A DNA stretch of 64,000 nucleotides, taken from positions 106,587-170,586 of the forward strand of contig JBBIIY010000001.1 in the NCBI GenBank assembly GCA_037446255.1. Reading direction: 5' to 3'. The notes under the pieces are model-generated. The model was not told the origin of the DNA. It did not search any database and was given only the letters and a program-made list of their open reading frames with translations. Source of the stretch: Lithacetigena sp037446255 [NCBI: Coprothermobacterota bacterium] (GTDB lineage Bacteria; Coprothermobacterota; HKB111). Position numbers and translations under genes: made by a program. Below are positions 1 to 10,572 of this stretch, in pieces (within the stretch, counting starts at the first letter, position 1; each line of letters starts with the position of its first letter).

Positions 1-480
1 GTTCGTGAACAAGTACAATCAATCCTTAAAGCTCAATTAAGAGATGTAGGCATAGACCTGGATATTTCAAAGAACAAACCTGCCACAGCCTTTTTTGCCA
101 CCGCATATTTTTATGGTCGTCAATGGCCTAATATGGTTATGTTTGCCTGGTTATCGTCGTTGACTTCTATTGGTGACACTATTTTTCACAAAGACTGGAT
201 TCCCTCAGTTGAAAACGGCTATCAGGGTCAGAACATTTATGGTTGGAGAAACGATGAAGCCTCCAGAATGTTAGATTTGGCTGGAAAAGAAATGAGCGAT
301 ACCAAGAGAAAAGAGTATTGTGCTCGCGTGCAACAGCTGATTACCGAAGAACTACCGGTTATTCCGCTTTACTATCGCGTTGATATTAATACAAATAAAA
401 TCAACCTGGCCACAGTCAGACCTATCTCTTTAGCCGGTCAATATATTACCTGGAACGCTTACAACTGGTATTGGCGTTAA
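1..480 (+). CDS. Peptide ABC transporter substrate-binding protein, C-terminal part (5' truncated)
   Basis: The reading frame is open from the first base and ends at TAA 478-480, so only the last 159 residues are in the window. The sequence resembles the C-terminal lobe of family 5 extracellular solute-binding proteins (DppA/OppA type), including the late segment around ITEELPVIPLYYRVD that is common in that family. The protein would bind peptides outside the membrane and deliver them to the permease encoded just downstream. The permease and two ATPase genes that follow on the same strand support this. The signal peptide and lipobox, if any, lie outside the window. The exact ligand cannot be read from this fragment. 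Confidence 0.85.
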   Translation, partial: VREQVQSILKAQLRDVGIDLDISKNKPATAFFATAYFYGRQWPNMVMFAWLSSLTSIGDTIFHKDWIPSVENGYQGQNIYGWRNDEASRMLDLAGKEMSDTKRKEYCARVQQLITEELPVIPLYYRVDINTNKINLATVRPISLAGQYITWNAYNWYWR

Positions 481-493
481 TTTAAATTACTTG

Positions 494-526
494 GTGGGGG
501 TAGAATGTTTCTACCCCCACATTTTT
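494..526 (+). terminator. Hairpin with short U-run between binding-protein and permease genes
   Basis: A 12-bp perfect inverted repeat (494-505 pairing with 509-520, 3-nt loop, G+C-rich base) is followed by ATTTTT. It begins 14 nt after the stop of the binding-protein gene and ends just before the ribosome binding site of the permease gene. It looks like an intrinsic terminator, probably leaky, that would keep the binding protein in excess over the membrane complex and shield its mRNA 3' end. Confidence 0.75.
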
Positions 527-545
527 GGAAAGAGGTGAATTATAT

Positions 546-1532
546 TTGAGAGATTATATAATTAGAAGGCTTATTCAGCTCGTTCCCCTGGTAATTGCCG
601 TAAGTATATTAATATATGCAATTATAGATATAGCTCCAGGTGACCCCTTGGAACAACTGCTCTTAAATCCTGATGTCAAGATGGAAGATATAGAGAGATT
701 AAAAGAAATTTACGGAGTTGGGGGTCCTTTCCTGGAAAGATGGGGTAAATGGTTCTGGAGGTTGGTTAGATACCAAGATTTAGGGGTTGCTCGTTTCCAT
801 CCCTATGCTGTCTGGGACTTGATTGCATCCAGAGTACCCGTTACTCTCAGGCTAAGTCTGTTGGCTATGTCTGTGAGTTTGATGGTAGCACTGCCAGTGG
901 GTATATTTTCTGCCCGAAAGCAGTATTCCAGGTGGGATAATATTTTTACCGGTTTAGCTTTTATGGGTCGTTCTATGCCCACTTTCTGGTTTGGAATAAT
1001 GCTTATTTTAACTTTTGGTATCTACCTCGGCGGAACACCACTGGAATTACCCATGGGGAATCTTACCAGTATAATATTCACAGAAGGTGTTCCCTGGATA
1101 ACCCTGCAGTTAGATGCCGCTAAACATCTTATCTTACCAGTTTTAGTGCTTGGTCTTGCTGGAATGACCGGATGGACCCGTTATGTAAGGTCCACCCTAC
1201 TTGAAGTATTAAGACAGGATTATATTAGAACTGCCCGGGCAAAAGGGCTTTCTGAAAGAGTCGTTATCTGGAAACATGCTATTAGAAATGTGTTAATACC
1301 TATTATTACTCTTGTAGCATTATCTCTTCCAGGATTGTTTTCAGGTGCTATCATAACTGAATCAGTTTTTGCACTTCCAGGCATGGGGCGATTAATTTTT
1401 ACTGCAGTTATAAGTAAAGATTTTAACCTGGCTGTAGGTTGCCTGACCTTCCTTTGCATCCTTACTATTGTGTCTAACTTATTAGCGGACATAATGTATG
1501 CTGTTGTTGACCCACGGGTAAGATTCCGTTAA
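546..1532 (+). CDS. dppB: Peptide ABC transporter permease, DppB type
   Basis: This 328-residue integral membrane protein is the first of two permease subunits of the peptide importer. It has the DppB N-terminus (MRDYIIRRLIQLVPLV), a long extracytoplasmic stretch, and the cytoplasmic EAA-like loop RTARAKGLSERVVIWKHAIRN that contacts the ATPases. I chose the TTG at 546 because AAAGAGGTG lies about 10 nt upstream and the family N-terminus begins there. An upstream TTG at 525 would overlap the terminator-like hairpin. The dppC gene follows 16 nt later. Family assignment is firm; the peptide size transported is not known. Confidence 0.93.
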   Translation: MRDYIIRRLIQLVPLVIAVSILIYAIIDIAPGDPLEQLLLNPDVKMEDIERLKEIYGVGGPFLERWGKWFWRLVRYQDLGVARFHPYAVWDLIASRVPVTLRLSLLAMSVSLMVALPVGIFSARKQYSRWDNIFTGLAFMGRSMPTFWFGIMLILTFGIYLGGTPLELPMGNLTSIIFTEGVPWITLQLDAAKHLILPVLVLGLAGMTGWTRYVRSTLLEVLRQDYIRTARAKGLSERVVIWKHAIRNVLIPIITLVALSLPGLFSGAIITESVFALPGMGRLIFTAVISKDFNLAVGCLTFLCILTIVSNLLADIMYAVVDPRVRFR

Positions 1533-1548
1533 ATGAGGATAGATAAAT

Positions 1549-2469
1549 ATGGCTATAGTTACCAACATTAAAGAAAGTAATGAATTTGATTTATCTGAAA
1601 AAGAATACAGTTATTGGGGTGCTGTTTGGAGAAGATTCAGAAGACACAAGATGGCTACTATTGGTTTGATTATACTAACCTGTATAGTTTTATTTTCAAT
1701 AATAACTCCAATAATAAGCCCCTTTACTATAGATAAAATTTCCTTAGCAGACAGGTTTTCTTCACCATCAAGCAAATTCATCCTGGGAACGGATGAATTA
1801 GGAAGAGATGTTTTAGTAAGATTGGCCTATGGAGGGAGAGTCTCTCTTTTCGTAGCGGTAGTAGCTTCACTTTCCTCGTTGTTATTGGGTGCTACTATTG
1901 GCAGTATAGCAGGTTTTTTTGGTGGATGGTTGGATAATGTTTTAATGAGATTGGTAGATGTGCTTTTATCGATTCCTACCTTTCCCTTATTAATGTTATT
2001 AGCTATGTATTTTGGAGGAAGCCTTTGGAACCTGATTCTCATAATAGCTGTCCTCGGTTGGATGGGCGAGTCCAGGCTTATCCGGGGCTACTTCCTTTCT
2101 TTAAAAGAGTCCGAGTTTGTAGAAGCAGCATTTGCTATAGGCGCTTCTTCCAGAAGAATTATTTTTAGACATATCATGCCAAACGCTTTAGCTGTGTTAC
2201 TGGTTTCTGTAACCTTAAGCGTTGGTGGAATTATTCTTTATGAAGCGGCCTTGAGTTATCTTGGTTTGGGTATTCAACCGCCTACTCCTTCGTGGGGTAA
2301 TATGCTTCAAAGATCAATGGAATACATCCTGGGAGCACCTACCAAAAGTGGAGGACCTCCTTGGTGGTTAACCTTTTATCCGGGGTTAATGATCTTTTTA
2401 ACTGCCCTATCTGTTAATTTTATGGGTGATGGTTTAAGAGATGCCCTTGACCCCAGACTAAAAATGTAG
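1549..2469 (+). CDS. dppC: Peptide ABC transporter permease, DppC type
   Basis: This 306-residue second permease subunit has a cytoplasmic N-terminus, a first membrane helix near residues 38-60, the extracytoplasmic KFILGTDELGRDVLVRL motif typical of DppC/OppC, and the EAA loop EAAFAIGASSRRIIFRHIMPN near residues 192-212. It would pair with the upstream DppB subunit to form the membrane channel. It starts at ATG 1549 after a GAGGAT ribosome binding site and is followed 15 nt later by the first ATPase gene. All four remaining importer genes are on the same strand with tight spacing, consistent with one transcript. Confidence 0.93.
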   Translation: MAIVTNIKESNEFDLSEKEYSYWGAVWRRFRRHKMATIGLIILTCIVLFSIITPIISPFTIDKISLADRFSSPSSKFILGTDELGRDVLVRLAYGGRVSLFVAVVASLSSLLLGATIGSIAGFFGGWLDNVLMRLVDVLLSIPTFPLLMLLAMYFGGSLWNLILIIAVLGWMGESRLIRGYFLSLKESEFVEAAFAIGASSRRIIFRHIMPNALAVLLVSVTLSVGGIILYEAALSYLGLGIQPPTPSWGNMLQRSMEYILGAPTKSGGPPWWLTFYPGLMIFLTALSVNFMGDGLRDALDPRLKM

Positions 2470-2484
2470 TGGTGGAGGTTCTTA

Positions 2485-3516
2485 ATGCCTGAATTCGATT
2501 ACCTTATAGATGTAAGAAATTTGAAGACCTACTTTTATACCGAAGATGGTGTAGTCCCAGCTGTAGATAATGTTAGCATGAGAATCAAAGCTGGTGAAAC
2601 CCTGGGGGTGGTGGGGGAATCAGGATGTGGAAAATCTGTTACCTCTTTGAGTATAATGAGATTAATACAACAACCACCAGGCAAAATCCTGGAGGGAGAA
2701 ATCTATTTTAAAGGAGAAAATCTCCTGCTTAAACCTGAAGAGGAGATGAGGAAAGTTAGGGGTGGAGATATAGCTATGATTTTCCAGGAACCCATGACCT
2801 CCTTAAACCCTGTTTATACTGTCGGAGACCAGGTTTCAGAAGCAATAATATTACATCAGGGAGTATCTAAAAAAGATGCTATAGATAAAGTTGTGCAAAT
2901 GTTTAAATTAGTTGGTATATCCGATGCTGAAAGAAGAGTAGATAGCTATCCTCACCAGTTGTCCGGAGGAATGAGGCAAAGAGTTATGATAGCCATGGCG
3001 CTTTCCTGTAACCCTGATTTATTAATTGCCGATGAACCAACGACAGCCCTTGATGTTACTATTCAAGCTCAAATACTTGAACTTATGAAGGAGCTTAAAG
3101 GTAGATTAGGGATGGCTATTATGCTGGTTACTCATAACTTAGGTGTAGTTGCTGAAATGGCTCAAAATATAATGGTTATGTACGCTGGAAAGGTGGTTGA
3201 ATACGCTACAGCTCGAGAAGTATTTAAAACCCCTCAACACCCTTACAGCTACGGGCTGCTATATTCTGTCCCTCGTCTGGATAGGGGAAAGAGCAAAGAT
3301 CCACTGCCTACCATAGAAGGCGTTGTTCCAAACCCTTATAATATGCCTCCAGGTTGCAGATTTTATCCCCGATGCAAATTCAGAATGGATATTTGCGATA
3401 AGGAAGAACCGCCATTAATCAACATAGACGACAGTGAACGATTAGTTGCTTGTTGGTTATTCCTTCATAAAGGAAAGCAAGATTTCTTGTCGGAAGGAGG
3501 CGTAGAAAATGGCTAA
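2485..3516 (+). CDS. dppD: Peptide ABC transporter ATP-binding protein, DppD type
   Basis: This is a 343-residue ATPase subunit. Walker A GESGCGKS is at residues 44-51, the ABC signature LSGGMRQR near 160, and Walker [13 protein letters not shown] near 180. The C-terminal extension carries the cysteine-containing CRFYPRC segment found in the oligopeptide/dipeptide ATPase subfamily, where such extensions can bind an iron-sulfur cluster. It would drive import together with the DppF-type ATPase encoded next. The start is preceded by GGTGGAGG. The end overlaps the next gene by 8 bp, suggesting translational coupling. Confidence 0.94.
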   Translation: MPEFDYLIDVRNLKTYFYTEDGVVPAVDNVSMRIKAGETLGVVGESGCGKSVTSLSIMRLIQQPPGKILEGEIYFKGENLLLKPEEEMRKVRGGDIAMIFQEPMTSLNPVYTVGDQVSEAIILHQGVSKKDAIDKVVQMFKLVGISDAERRVDSYPHQLSGGMRQRVMIAMALSCNPDLLIADEPTTALDVTIQAQILELMKELKGRLGMAIMLVTHNLGVVAEMAQNIMVMYAGKVVEYATAREVFKTPQHPYSYGLLYSVPRLDRGKSKDPLPTIEGVVPNPYNMPPGCRFYPRCKFRMDICDKEEPPLINIDDSERLVACWLFLHKGKQDFLSEGGVENG

Positions 3517-4483
3517 CGATAATGTTTTAGTTGAAGTAAAAAATTTATATAAGCATTTCCCCATTACCGGAGGAGTTTTTGGAAGGACAGTAGCTACTGT
3601 TAAAGCTGTTGATGGTGTTTCTTTTTCCATTAGAAAAGGAGAAGCTCTGGGTTTGGTGGGAGAATCTGGAAGTGGTAAAACTACAGTAGGCCGAACCATC
3701 CTTCGGTTAATTGAACCTACCAAAGGCAAGATTATTTATAATGGGATTGATATATCTACTCTTTCTCGCGGTAAGCTGAGACCCATGCGTAAACATATGC
3801 AGATTATCTTCCAGGATCCTTTTGGCTCACTTAACCCCCGTATGACCGTGGGAGAAATGTTAGGAGAACCGATGGAAATACATGCAGTGGCCCGGGGAAA
3901 AGAAAGGGATCACAAGGTTCAAGAACTATTGGAATTAGTAGGTTTAAGAGGAGAGCACGCTCGTAGATATCCTCATGAATTTTCAGGAGGGCAAAGGCAG
4001 AGAGTAGGTATTGCCAGAGCCTTAGCTTTAAATCCAGCGTTTATTGTGGCTGATGAACCTGTTTCAGCGCTGGATGTGTCCATTCAAGCCCAGATTATTA
4101 ACCTACTTATTTACCTTCAGAGCAAATTTAACCTGACTTTCCTATTTATTGCTCATGACCTTGGTGTAGTAAAAAGAATGTGCGATTCTATTGCAGTTAT
4201 GTATCTCGGTAATATTATGGAACATGCTGAAAATGATAAGCTATTCGGACAACCTATTCACCCTTACACCCAAGCGTTATTATCTGCAGTTCCTATTCCC
4301 GACCCGGATATTAAAAGAGAAAGGATAATATTAAGAGGAGACATTCCCTCTCCAGTTAATCCTCCAGCAGGGTGCAAGTTCCATACCCGCTGCCAGAACT
4401 TCACTGCAGGTGTTTGTGATGTAAAAATTCCTGAGCTTAGAGAAATCAAACCGAATCATTGGGTGGCCTGTCATTTAGTATAA
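3509..4483 (+). CDS. dppF: Peptide ABC transporter ATP-binding protein, DppF type
   Basis: This 324-residue partner ATPase has Walker A GESGSGKT near residue 50, the signature [15 protein letters not shown], Walker [13 protein letters not shown], and a C-terminal CKFHTRC segment. DppD and DppF normally form a heterodimer. The start ATG at 3509 overlaps the end of dppD by 8 bp and has GGAGG upstream inside dppD. It is the last gene of the importer operon; a terminator begins 24 nt after its stop codon. Confidence 0.94.
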   Translation: MANDNVLVEVKNLYKHFPITGGVFGRTVATVKAVDGVSFSIRKGEALGLVGESGSGKTTVGRTILRLIEPTKGKIIYNGIDISTLSRGKLRPMRKHMQIIFQDPFGSLNPRMTVGEMLGEPMEIHAVARGKERDHKVQELLELVGLRGEHARRYPHEFSGGQRQRVGIARALALNPAFIVADEPVSALDVSIQAQIINLLIYLQSKFNLTFLFIAHDLGVVKRMCDSIAVMYLGNIMEHAENDKLFGQPIHPYTQALLSAVPIPDPDIKRERIILRGDIPSPVNPPAGCKFHTRCQNFTAGVCDVKIPELREIKPNHWVACHLV

Positions 4484-4506
4484 GAAACTTGGTTAATATA
4501 TCATAA

Positions 4507-4541
4507 AGGGCTATCTGTTTATCGGATAGCCCTCTGTTTTT
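4507..4541 (+). terminator. Intrinsic terminator of the dpp operon
   Basis: A 9-bp stem (AGGGCTATC at 4507-4515 with GATAGCCCT at 4525-4533) is followed by CTGTTTTT. It lies after dppF and overlaps the last codons of the convergent deacetylase gene. Confidence 0.85.
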
Positions 4542-5259
4542 CCAGGATTAAATTAAAAGGCAGGGGGTTGAGATTTTTATCTCTTAAAATATTAAAAGTA
4601 CGATTTAAGCATTCAAGTGAATTACTTCTATTTCCTCCGACTTTCCCGAAAAGGTACCCACCATCATGAAATAGTATGATATCACGGTTTTTAATTTTAC
4701 TTTTGATATGGGTTGATAAGGATTCAGGCTTTCTTCCTGTCCAATCATAACTGCTTAAAGACCAGAGAATTATTTTTGTGTTTAATTTTTTGGATAATTT
4801 TAACACCCTTCGGTCAAATAAACCTCTTGGAGGTCTAAATATATCAACTTCTTCTCCCAGTATATCTTCTAAGATGAATTTTCCCTCCGTTACCTCTCTA
4901 AATAACCTTCTGGAAGATAGTAAAGGTAAAAGGTAATGACTTTTGGTATGGTTTCCGATAATGTGCCCGCTTCTTCTGATTTCTTTGACTAATTGCTTAT
5001 ATTTCTGGGCTTCTTTACCGATTAGAAAGAAACAAGCCGAAGTGTTATTTTTTTCCAGGATATTTAGAATCTGGGGGGTTAGTTTTGGATTAGGTCCATC
5101 ATCAAAAGAAAAATATACTCCTTTATGGTGAGCAGAACCTTTCCTAACAACCGAGCGAGGATAACTTCTATAAACATAAGTATTCAGCCCAAAGTAAGCA
5201 AAGGCTGAAAATGTTAATCCTAAACCAGTTATGCTTTCAAGATTTTCTATAATAAACAA
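4519..5259 (-). CDS. Polysaccharide deacetylase (NodB/CE4 family), membrane-anchored
   Basis: This 246-residue protein has a hydrophobic N-terminal segment (about residues 8-28) that could be a signal anchor, followed by a NodB domain. All five CE4 motifs are visible: SFDDGP, GNHTKSH, RPPRG, a D-x-W segment (SSYDW) and LFHDGG. The first Asp and the two His of the second motif are the expected metal and catalytic residues. It probably removes acetyl groups from a cell-surface glycan such as peptidoglycan. The start is a TTG at 5257-5259 with no clear ribosome binding site, so the N-terminus is uncertain. It is a single gene, convergent with the dpp operon. Confidence 0.88.
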   Translation of the reverse strand: MFIIENLESITGLGLTFSAFAYFGLNTYVYRSYPRSVVRKGSAHHKGVYFSFDDGPNPKLTPQILNILEKNNTSACFFLIGKEAQKYKQLVKEIRRSGHIIGNHTKSHYLLPLLSSRRLFREVTEGKFILEDILGEEVDIFRPPRGLFDRRVLKLSKKLNTKIILWSLSSYDWTGRKPESLSTHIKSKIKNRDIILFHDGGYLFGKVGGNRSNSLECLNRTFNILRDKNLNPLPFNLILEKQRAIR

Positions 5260-5310
5260 TTTATATAAACATTACAATATTCATTTAATATACATATTAT
5301 ATCAAATGTC

Positions 5311-5351
5311 TAAAAAAATAAACCCCCTCCTGAATATAGAAGGGGGTTTAT
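5311..5351 (-). terminator. Intrinsic terminator downstream of groEL
   Basis: An 11-bp stem (5318-5328 with 5341-5351, containing five consecutive G:C pairs) is followed on the minus strand by a run of six U residues (5317-5312). It lies 27 bp beyond the groEL stop codon. Confidence 0.88.
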
Positions 5352-5378
5352 GAAAACTTATAGAAAGTTTTTTAAATA

Positions 5379-6995
<1,617 letters not shown>

Positions 6996-7017
6996 TTATA
7001 ATCCTCCTTTAAATACC

Positions 7018-7308
7018 TTAAGATTCAATTACAGCCAGAATATCACGTTCGCTAAGAATGAGGAAATCCTCACCTTCAGCTTTTATATCGGTTCCAGCAT
7101 ATTTGGCAAATAAAACAACATCGCCTTCTTTTACTTCCAGGGGAATTCTCTGGCCATTTTCTAACATTTTGCCGCTTCCCACAGCTAGGACTTTACCCTT
7201 TTGAGGCTTTTCCTTGGCAGTATCCGGGATAACGATACCGCTTTTAGTTACCTCTTCAGCCTCCAGAGGCTTAACAAAAACACGATCTCCAATAGGTTTA
7301 ACTTTCAT
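7018..7308 (-). CDS. groES: Co-chaperonin GroES (Hsp10)
   Basis: This 96-residue lid protein begins [16 protein letters not shown], as expected for the family. It contains the mobile-loop region ([18 protein letters not shown]) and the late [18 protein letters not shown] segment. I chose ATG 7306-7308 because GGAGG (7317-7321) is 8 nt upstream and the resulting length matches family size. An upstream in-frame ATG would add 12 residues unlike any GroES. It is transcribed with groEL, probably from the extended -10 promoter near 7410-7418. Confidence 0.97.
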   Translation of the reverse strand: MKVKPIGDRVFVKPLEAEEVTKSGIVIPDTAKEKPQKGKVLAVGSGKMLENGQRIPLEVKEGDVVLFAKYAGTDIKAEGEDFLILSERDILAVIES

Positions 7309-7409
7309 TAAATCAACCTCCATATTATTACTTATCTTATTCAAAAATATAATTACCCAAAAAAATAATGTATTTATACATAATCGGGTAATAAGATTTA
7401 CAACTAAAA

Positions 7410-7418
7410 ATTATACCA
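7410..7418 (-). promoter_or_regulatory. Extended -10 promoter of groES-groEL
   Basis: The minus strand reads TGGTATAAT, an extended -10 element, about 100 bp upstream of the groES start and just after the MATE gene. No good -35 is seen. Between it and groES an inverted repeat (ATTACCC at 7352-7358, GGGTAAT at 7386-7392) would lie in the 5' leader. No CIRCE (HrcA) operator is visible. Confidence 0.5.
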
Positions 7419-7444
7419 TAAATAAATATATTACCTGGTATATC

Positions 7445-8806
7445 TTAAACTTTTATTTTTCGCCAAACTCGGGAATAAAACCTCAGGAAGTTTAAAGTGG
7501 CTTTGAAAAGAATATCTATACTCATAGCTATCCAGGCACCCAATAAACCCCACTCGTAAACAAAGATTAATAAATAGGCTATAGGTAATCTTATTAGCCA
7601 GGCTCCCACGCTGGCGGTGAACATGGGGAAACGAGTATCGCCAGTACCTCTTAAAGAACCAGCCATAATAAATTGAGTAGCCAGAAAAACCTGAAGGACA
7701 GCGATTATTCGTAAAACTTTTGCAGAAGCAAGAACGACCTCCATATCTTTAGAAAACAGCATAACCATTGGCTTGGAAAACAAAAATAATAATAAACCAA
7801 TGAAGCCCATTACTACGGCTCCCAGCTTGAGCGTTTCCATAGCAATATCAAAAGCCCTGGTATCGTTTAATTTACCTCTGCATTGGCCTACTAGAACTGT
7901 TGCTGCCATAGCAAAACCCCATCCTATAACAAAAGAAAGGGATTCAATATTTAGGGCAATCCTGTGAGCAGCGAAAGTTTTGGTTCCCAGGGTTAAAACC
8001 ATTCCACTGAATACTAATAGTCCTGAAGTGAACAAGATTTGTTCCATAGAAGCCGGAATACCCAGTTTAAATAAGGCAGCGACACTTTTCAAGTTTAAAA
8101 GACGAAAACCTATTTTTGGCTGTATCCTTCTTTTCTGGAAAAAGAGAAGAAATAAATACGATACGGCCATTAATACCCGGGTGATACCAAAAGAAAAGGC
8201 TGCGCCTTTAACTCCCAGAACTGGAAAGCCTAATTTACCGGTAATCAGGATAAAATCTAAACCAATGTTAATTATTACAAATATTAAGGAGAGAAAAAAT
8301 GGCGTACGGGTATCACCGTACCCCCTGAAAATTGCTGGTACTATTAAAGCTAGCACATAAAAAATACCAGGTGCCATAGCATATTTTATATAAGTAGAGG
8401 TTTCCTTAATCAGGGCTTCTTCCATTTTAAAGAAGATGAAAAACTTTTCCGGGTAAAACCAGGCAGAAAGGCTTAAAATAGCACCAGATATAAACGCTAA
8501 AATCAACGAATTATAAATTACTTCCCTGGCACCATCAAAATCCTTTGCTCCAACTTTATGGGAAATCAAAACCGTTGTTCCCACCACCAGGAAAGCCATA
8601 ATAGCGTGTATAGTCATGGTTATCTGATGGCATAACCCAACAGCTGAAAGTGAAAGGGGACCGAGAACCCCAATTATAGCTGTGTTAACCAGGACATAAA
8701 TTGATAAACTGAACTGTTCGCCAACAACCGGAAGGGCTACTTTGAAAATTTCTTTCCTTAAAGATATTTTAGCTATGTTGTTGCCGTAAATGAAATTACT
8801 GAGCAA
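7445..8806 (-). CDS. MATE family multidrug/Na+ efflux transporter
   Basis: This is a 453-residue polytopic protein with about twelve membrane segments in two related halves. It resembles the NorM/DinF-like MATE exporters, with segments such as LPVVGEQFSLSIYVLVNTAIIG in the first half and LGIPASMEQILFTSGLLVFS in the second. It would export cationic compounds using an ion gradient. The start overlaps the upstream marR-type gene by 11 bp, so the exporter and regulator are one transcript and translationally coupled. The substrate is unknown. Confidence 0.9.
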   Translation of the reverse strand: MLSNFIYGNNIAKISLRKEIFKVALPVVGEQFSLSIYVLVNTAIIGVLGPLSLSAVGLCHQITMTIHAIMAFLVVGTTVLISHKVGAKDFDGAREVIYNSLILAFISGAILSLSAWFYPEKFFIFFKMEEALIKETSTYIKYAMAPGIFYVLALIVPAIFRGYGDTRTPFFLSLIFVIINIGLDFILITGKLGFPVLGVKGAAFSFGITRVLMAVSYLFLLFFQKRRIQPKIGFRLLNLKSVAALFKLGIPASMEQILFTSGLLVFSGMVLTLGTKTFAAHRIALNIESLSFVIGWGFAMAATVLVGQCRGKLNDTRAFDIAMETLKLGAVVMGFIGLLLFLFSKPMVMLFSKDMEVVLASAKVLRIIAVLQVFLATQFIMAGSLRGTGDTRFPMFTASVGAWLIRLPIAYLLIFVYEWGLLGAWIAMSIDILFKATLNFLRFYSRVWRKIKV

Positions 8807-9227
8807 GTAGCTTGCCCTGGAGGTAAGAGAGGACTTCTTCTATATCCAAATATTTTTGTTCATCAAGATTGAGTAACGCTTTTTTTAATACTTCAACCCT
8901 GCTTGCGACGAGGTTGTTAATAAATGTTTTACCTTCAGAAGTTAAATCAAGTTTAACAACTCTTCTGTCATCATCTTCTCTTATTCTGGTAATAAACCCC
9001 TTGGATTCCAAAATATCCATATGAGCAGTCATCGTAGATGGACTGAGTTCAAATTTTCGGCTTAGCTCACCAATAGGGCTAAGTGGGAAAGAGGTTAGGA
9101 AAGTTAGAATATAAAATTGAGTTAAATTAATATCCACACGAGCAGTCTCGCGTCTTAATTCAACATTCATAATACGGTTTATGTTCCTTAGTATTTTTTC
9201 TATGCGGATAAAATAATTAATGTCCAT
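8796..9227 (-). CDS. MarR family transcriptional regulator
   Basis: This 143-residue winged-helix protein has the MarR layout: an N-terminal helix, a recognition region PIGELSRKFELSPSTMTAHMDILESKGFI and the beta-wing IREDDDRRVVKLDLTSEG with its D-x-R-x-R-like core. It probably represses itself and the downstream MATE exporter in the absence of a ligand. There is no ribosome binding site. A strong promoter (TTGACA-17-TATATT at 9240-9268) puts the likely transcription start about 5 nt before the ATG, so the mRNA is almost leaderless. Confidence 0.92.
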   Translation of the reverse strand: MDINYFIRIEKILRNINRIMNVELRRETARVDINLTQFYILTFLTSFPLSPIGELSRKFELSPSTMTAHMDILESKGFITRIREDDDRRVVKLDLTSEGKTFINNLVASRVEVLKKALLNLDEQKYLDIEEVLSYLQGKLLAQ

Positions 9228-9239
9228 TTCGTATATCTA

Positions 9240-9268
9240 AATATAAGGTATTAGAAATAAATTGTCAA
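9240..9268 (-). promoter_or_regulatory. Promoter of the marR-MATE operon
   Basis: On the minus strand TTGACA (9268-9263), a 17-bp spacer and TATATT (9245-9240) form a near-consensus promoter. The imperfect palindrome around the -10 (ATATCTAAATAT region) is a reasonable place for MarR autorepression; that is inference. Confidence 0.7.
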
Positions 9269-9386
9269 GAATTATAACCAAATTCAACAGACAGCCGTAT
9301 CAAAGACTGGAAATATCTAACCTGTTTCTAAAGAAAATTTCATGCAGAAAAACTGCTTGCTAAGGTATTAGTTATCAATAGATTTA

Positions 9387-10571
9387 TTATCTGGATACGA
9401 TAGCAGCTATACCCATGCCTCCTCCAGCACAAAGTGAAACTAAGCCAAGTTTTTTCTGCTGTCTTTCCATTTCATGAAGTAGTTTAACCATCAAAATGGC
9501 ACCGCTGGCACCAATTGGATGTCCCAGGGCAATAGCTCCACCATTAACATTAATTTTTTCTTCGGGAATCTTAAGTTCTTTTATCACACTCAAAGCTTGA
9601 GCGGCGAAAGCTTCGTTAATTTCAAAAAGGTCAATATCATTTATAGATAGCCGGGCTTTGTCTAAAGCAGAAATAATTGCGGGAACTGGACCCATACCCA
9701 TTAGATTAGGCTCAAGGCCTGCCAAAGCATAGGATACCAGTCTTCCCATCACTCTTAAGGCTGATCTTTCAGCTGTTTCCTCTGAGGAAATAAGCATCAA
9801 AGCCGCACCATCGTTAATACCCGAGGAGTTACCAGCAGTTACTGTACCATCTTTTTTAAATACCGGTTTCAGGTTAGAAAGTTTATCCAGAGCGATGTCT
9901 TTTCTTGGATGCTCATCTTCTTTAAATATGATAGGCTCTTTTTTTGAAGGTAATTCCACCGGTATTATCTGGTTAATAAACCTGCCTTCACTAATTGCTT
10001 TTAAGGCTTTTAGCTGGCTGTTATATGCAAAATTGTCTTGCTCCTCTCTGCTTATGGAATATTTTTCAGCGAGGTATTCTGCAGTTAACCCCATATGAAC
10101 ATTATTAAATATATCCCAGAGACCATCATATACCATACCATCAATTAATTCTTCGGAGGGAAAACTTAAGCGGTAGCCATATCGAGCTTTCTTAAGGTAG
10201 TAGGGAGCCAGGTCCATATTTTCAATACCCCCGGCTATAACTATCTTTCCATCCCCGGACTTGATTGACTGGGCAGCTGAAATAATCGACTGAAGACCTG
10301 AACCGCAAACCCGATTTATAGTGATAGCCGGTATAGAAACAGGAAGTCCGCTTTTTAATACTACCTGACGGGCAGGATTCATACCCTGTCCGGATTGCAG
10401 CACATTTCCCAGGATACAATCTGAAATTTCCGAATGGTCAATATTACTTTTAGAGATAATGTTTTTAAGAACTGTTGCTCCTAAATCTGAAGCTGATACA
10501 TCCTTAAGTGTTCCTCCAAATGTACCTATAGCAGTTCTAAAAGGATGAGATATTACGATATTGGTACTCAC
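9387..10571 (-). CDS. Acetyl-CoA acetyltransferase (thiolase II)
   Basis: This 394-residue thiolase interconverts two acetyl-CoA and acetoacetyl-CoA. The nucleophilic cysteine is in NRVCGSGLQS near residue 87, the catalytic His in GGAIALGHPIGASGA, and the second Cys in LCAGGGMGIA near the C-terminus. The GTG start (10569-10571) lies 1 nt after the stop of the CoA-transferase beta subunit, and its ribosome binding site is inside that gene. With the CoA-transferase this allows acetoacetate or short-chain acyl-CoA metabolism. Direction (ketone use, or butyrate/acetone-type fermentation) cannot be read here. Confidence 0.95.
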   Translation of the reverse strand: MSTNIVISHPFRTAIGTFGGTLKDVSASDLGATVLKNIISKSNIDHSEISDCILGNVLQSGQGMNPARQVVLKSGLPVSIPAITINRVCGSGLQSIISAAQSIKSGDGKIVIAGGIENMDLAPYYLKKARYGYRLSFPSEELIDGMVYDGLWDIFNNVHMGLTAEYLAEKYSISREEQDNFAYNSQLKALKAISEGRFINQIIPVELPSKKEPIIFKEDEHPRKDIALDKLSNLKPVFKKDGTVTAGNSSGINDGAALMLISSEETAERSALRVMGRLVSYALAGLEPNLMGMGPVPAIISALDKARLSINDIDLFEINEAFAAQALSVIKELKIPEEKINVNGGAIALGHPIGASGAILMVKLLHEMERQQKKLGLVSLCAGGGMGIAAIVSR

Positions 10572-10572
10572 A

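Noticed and set aside
7309-7444. CIRCE operator before groES
   Set aside because: No TTAGCACTC-N9-GAGTGCTAA or near match is present.
9228-9386. Terminator between thiolase and marR
   Set aside because: Only a 4-bp GCAG/CTGC stem is present, too weak to call.
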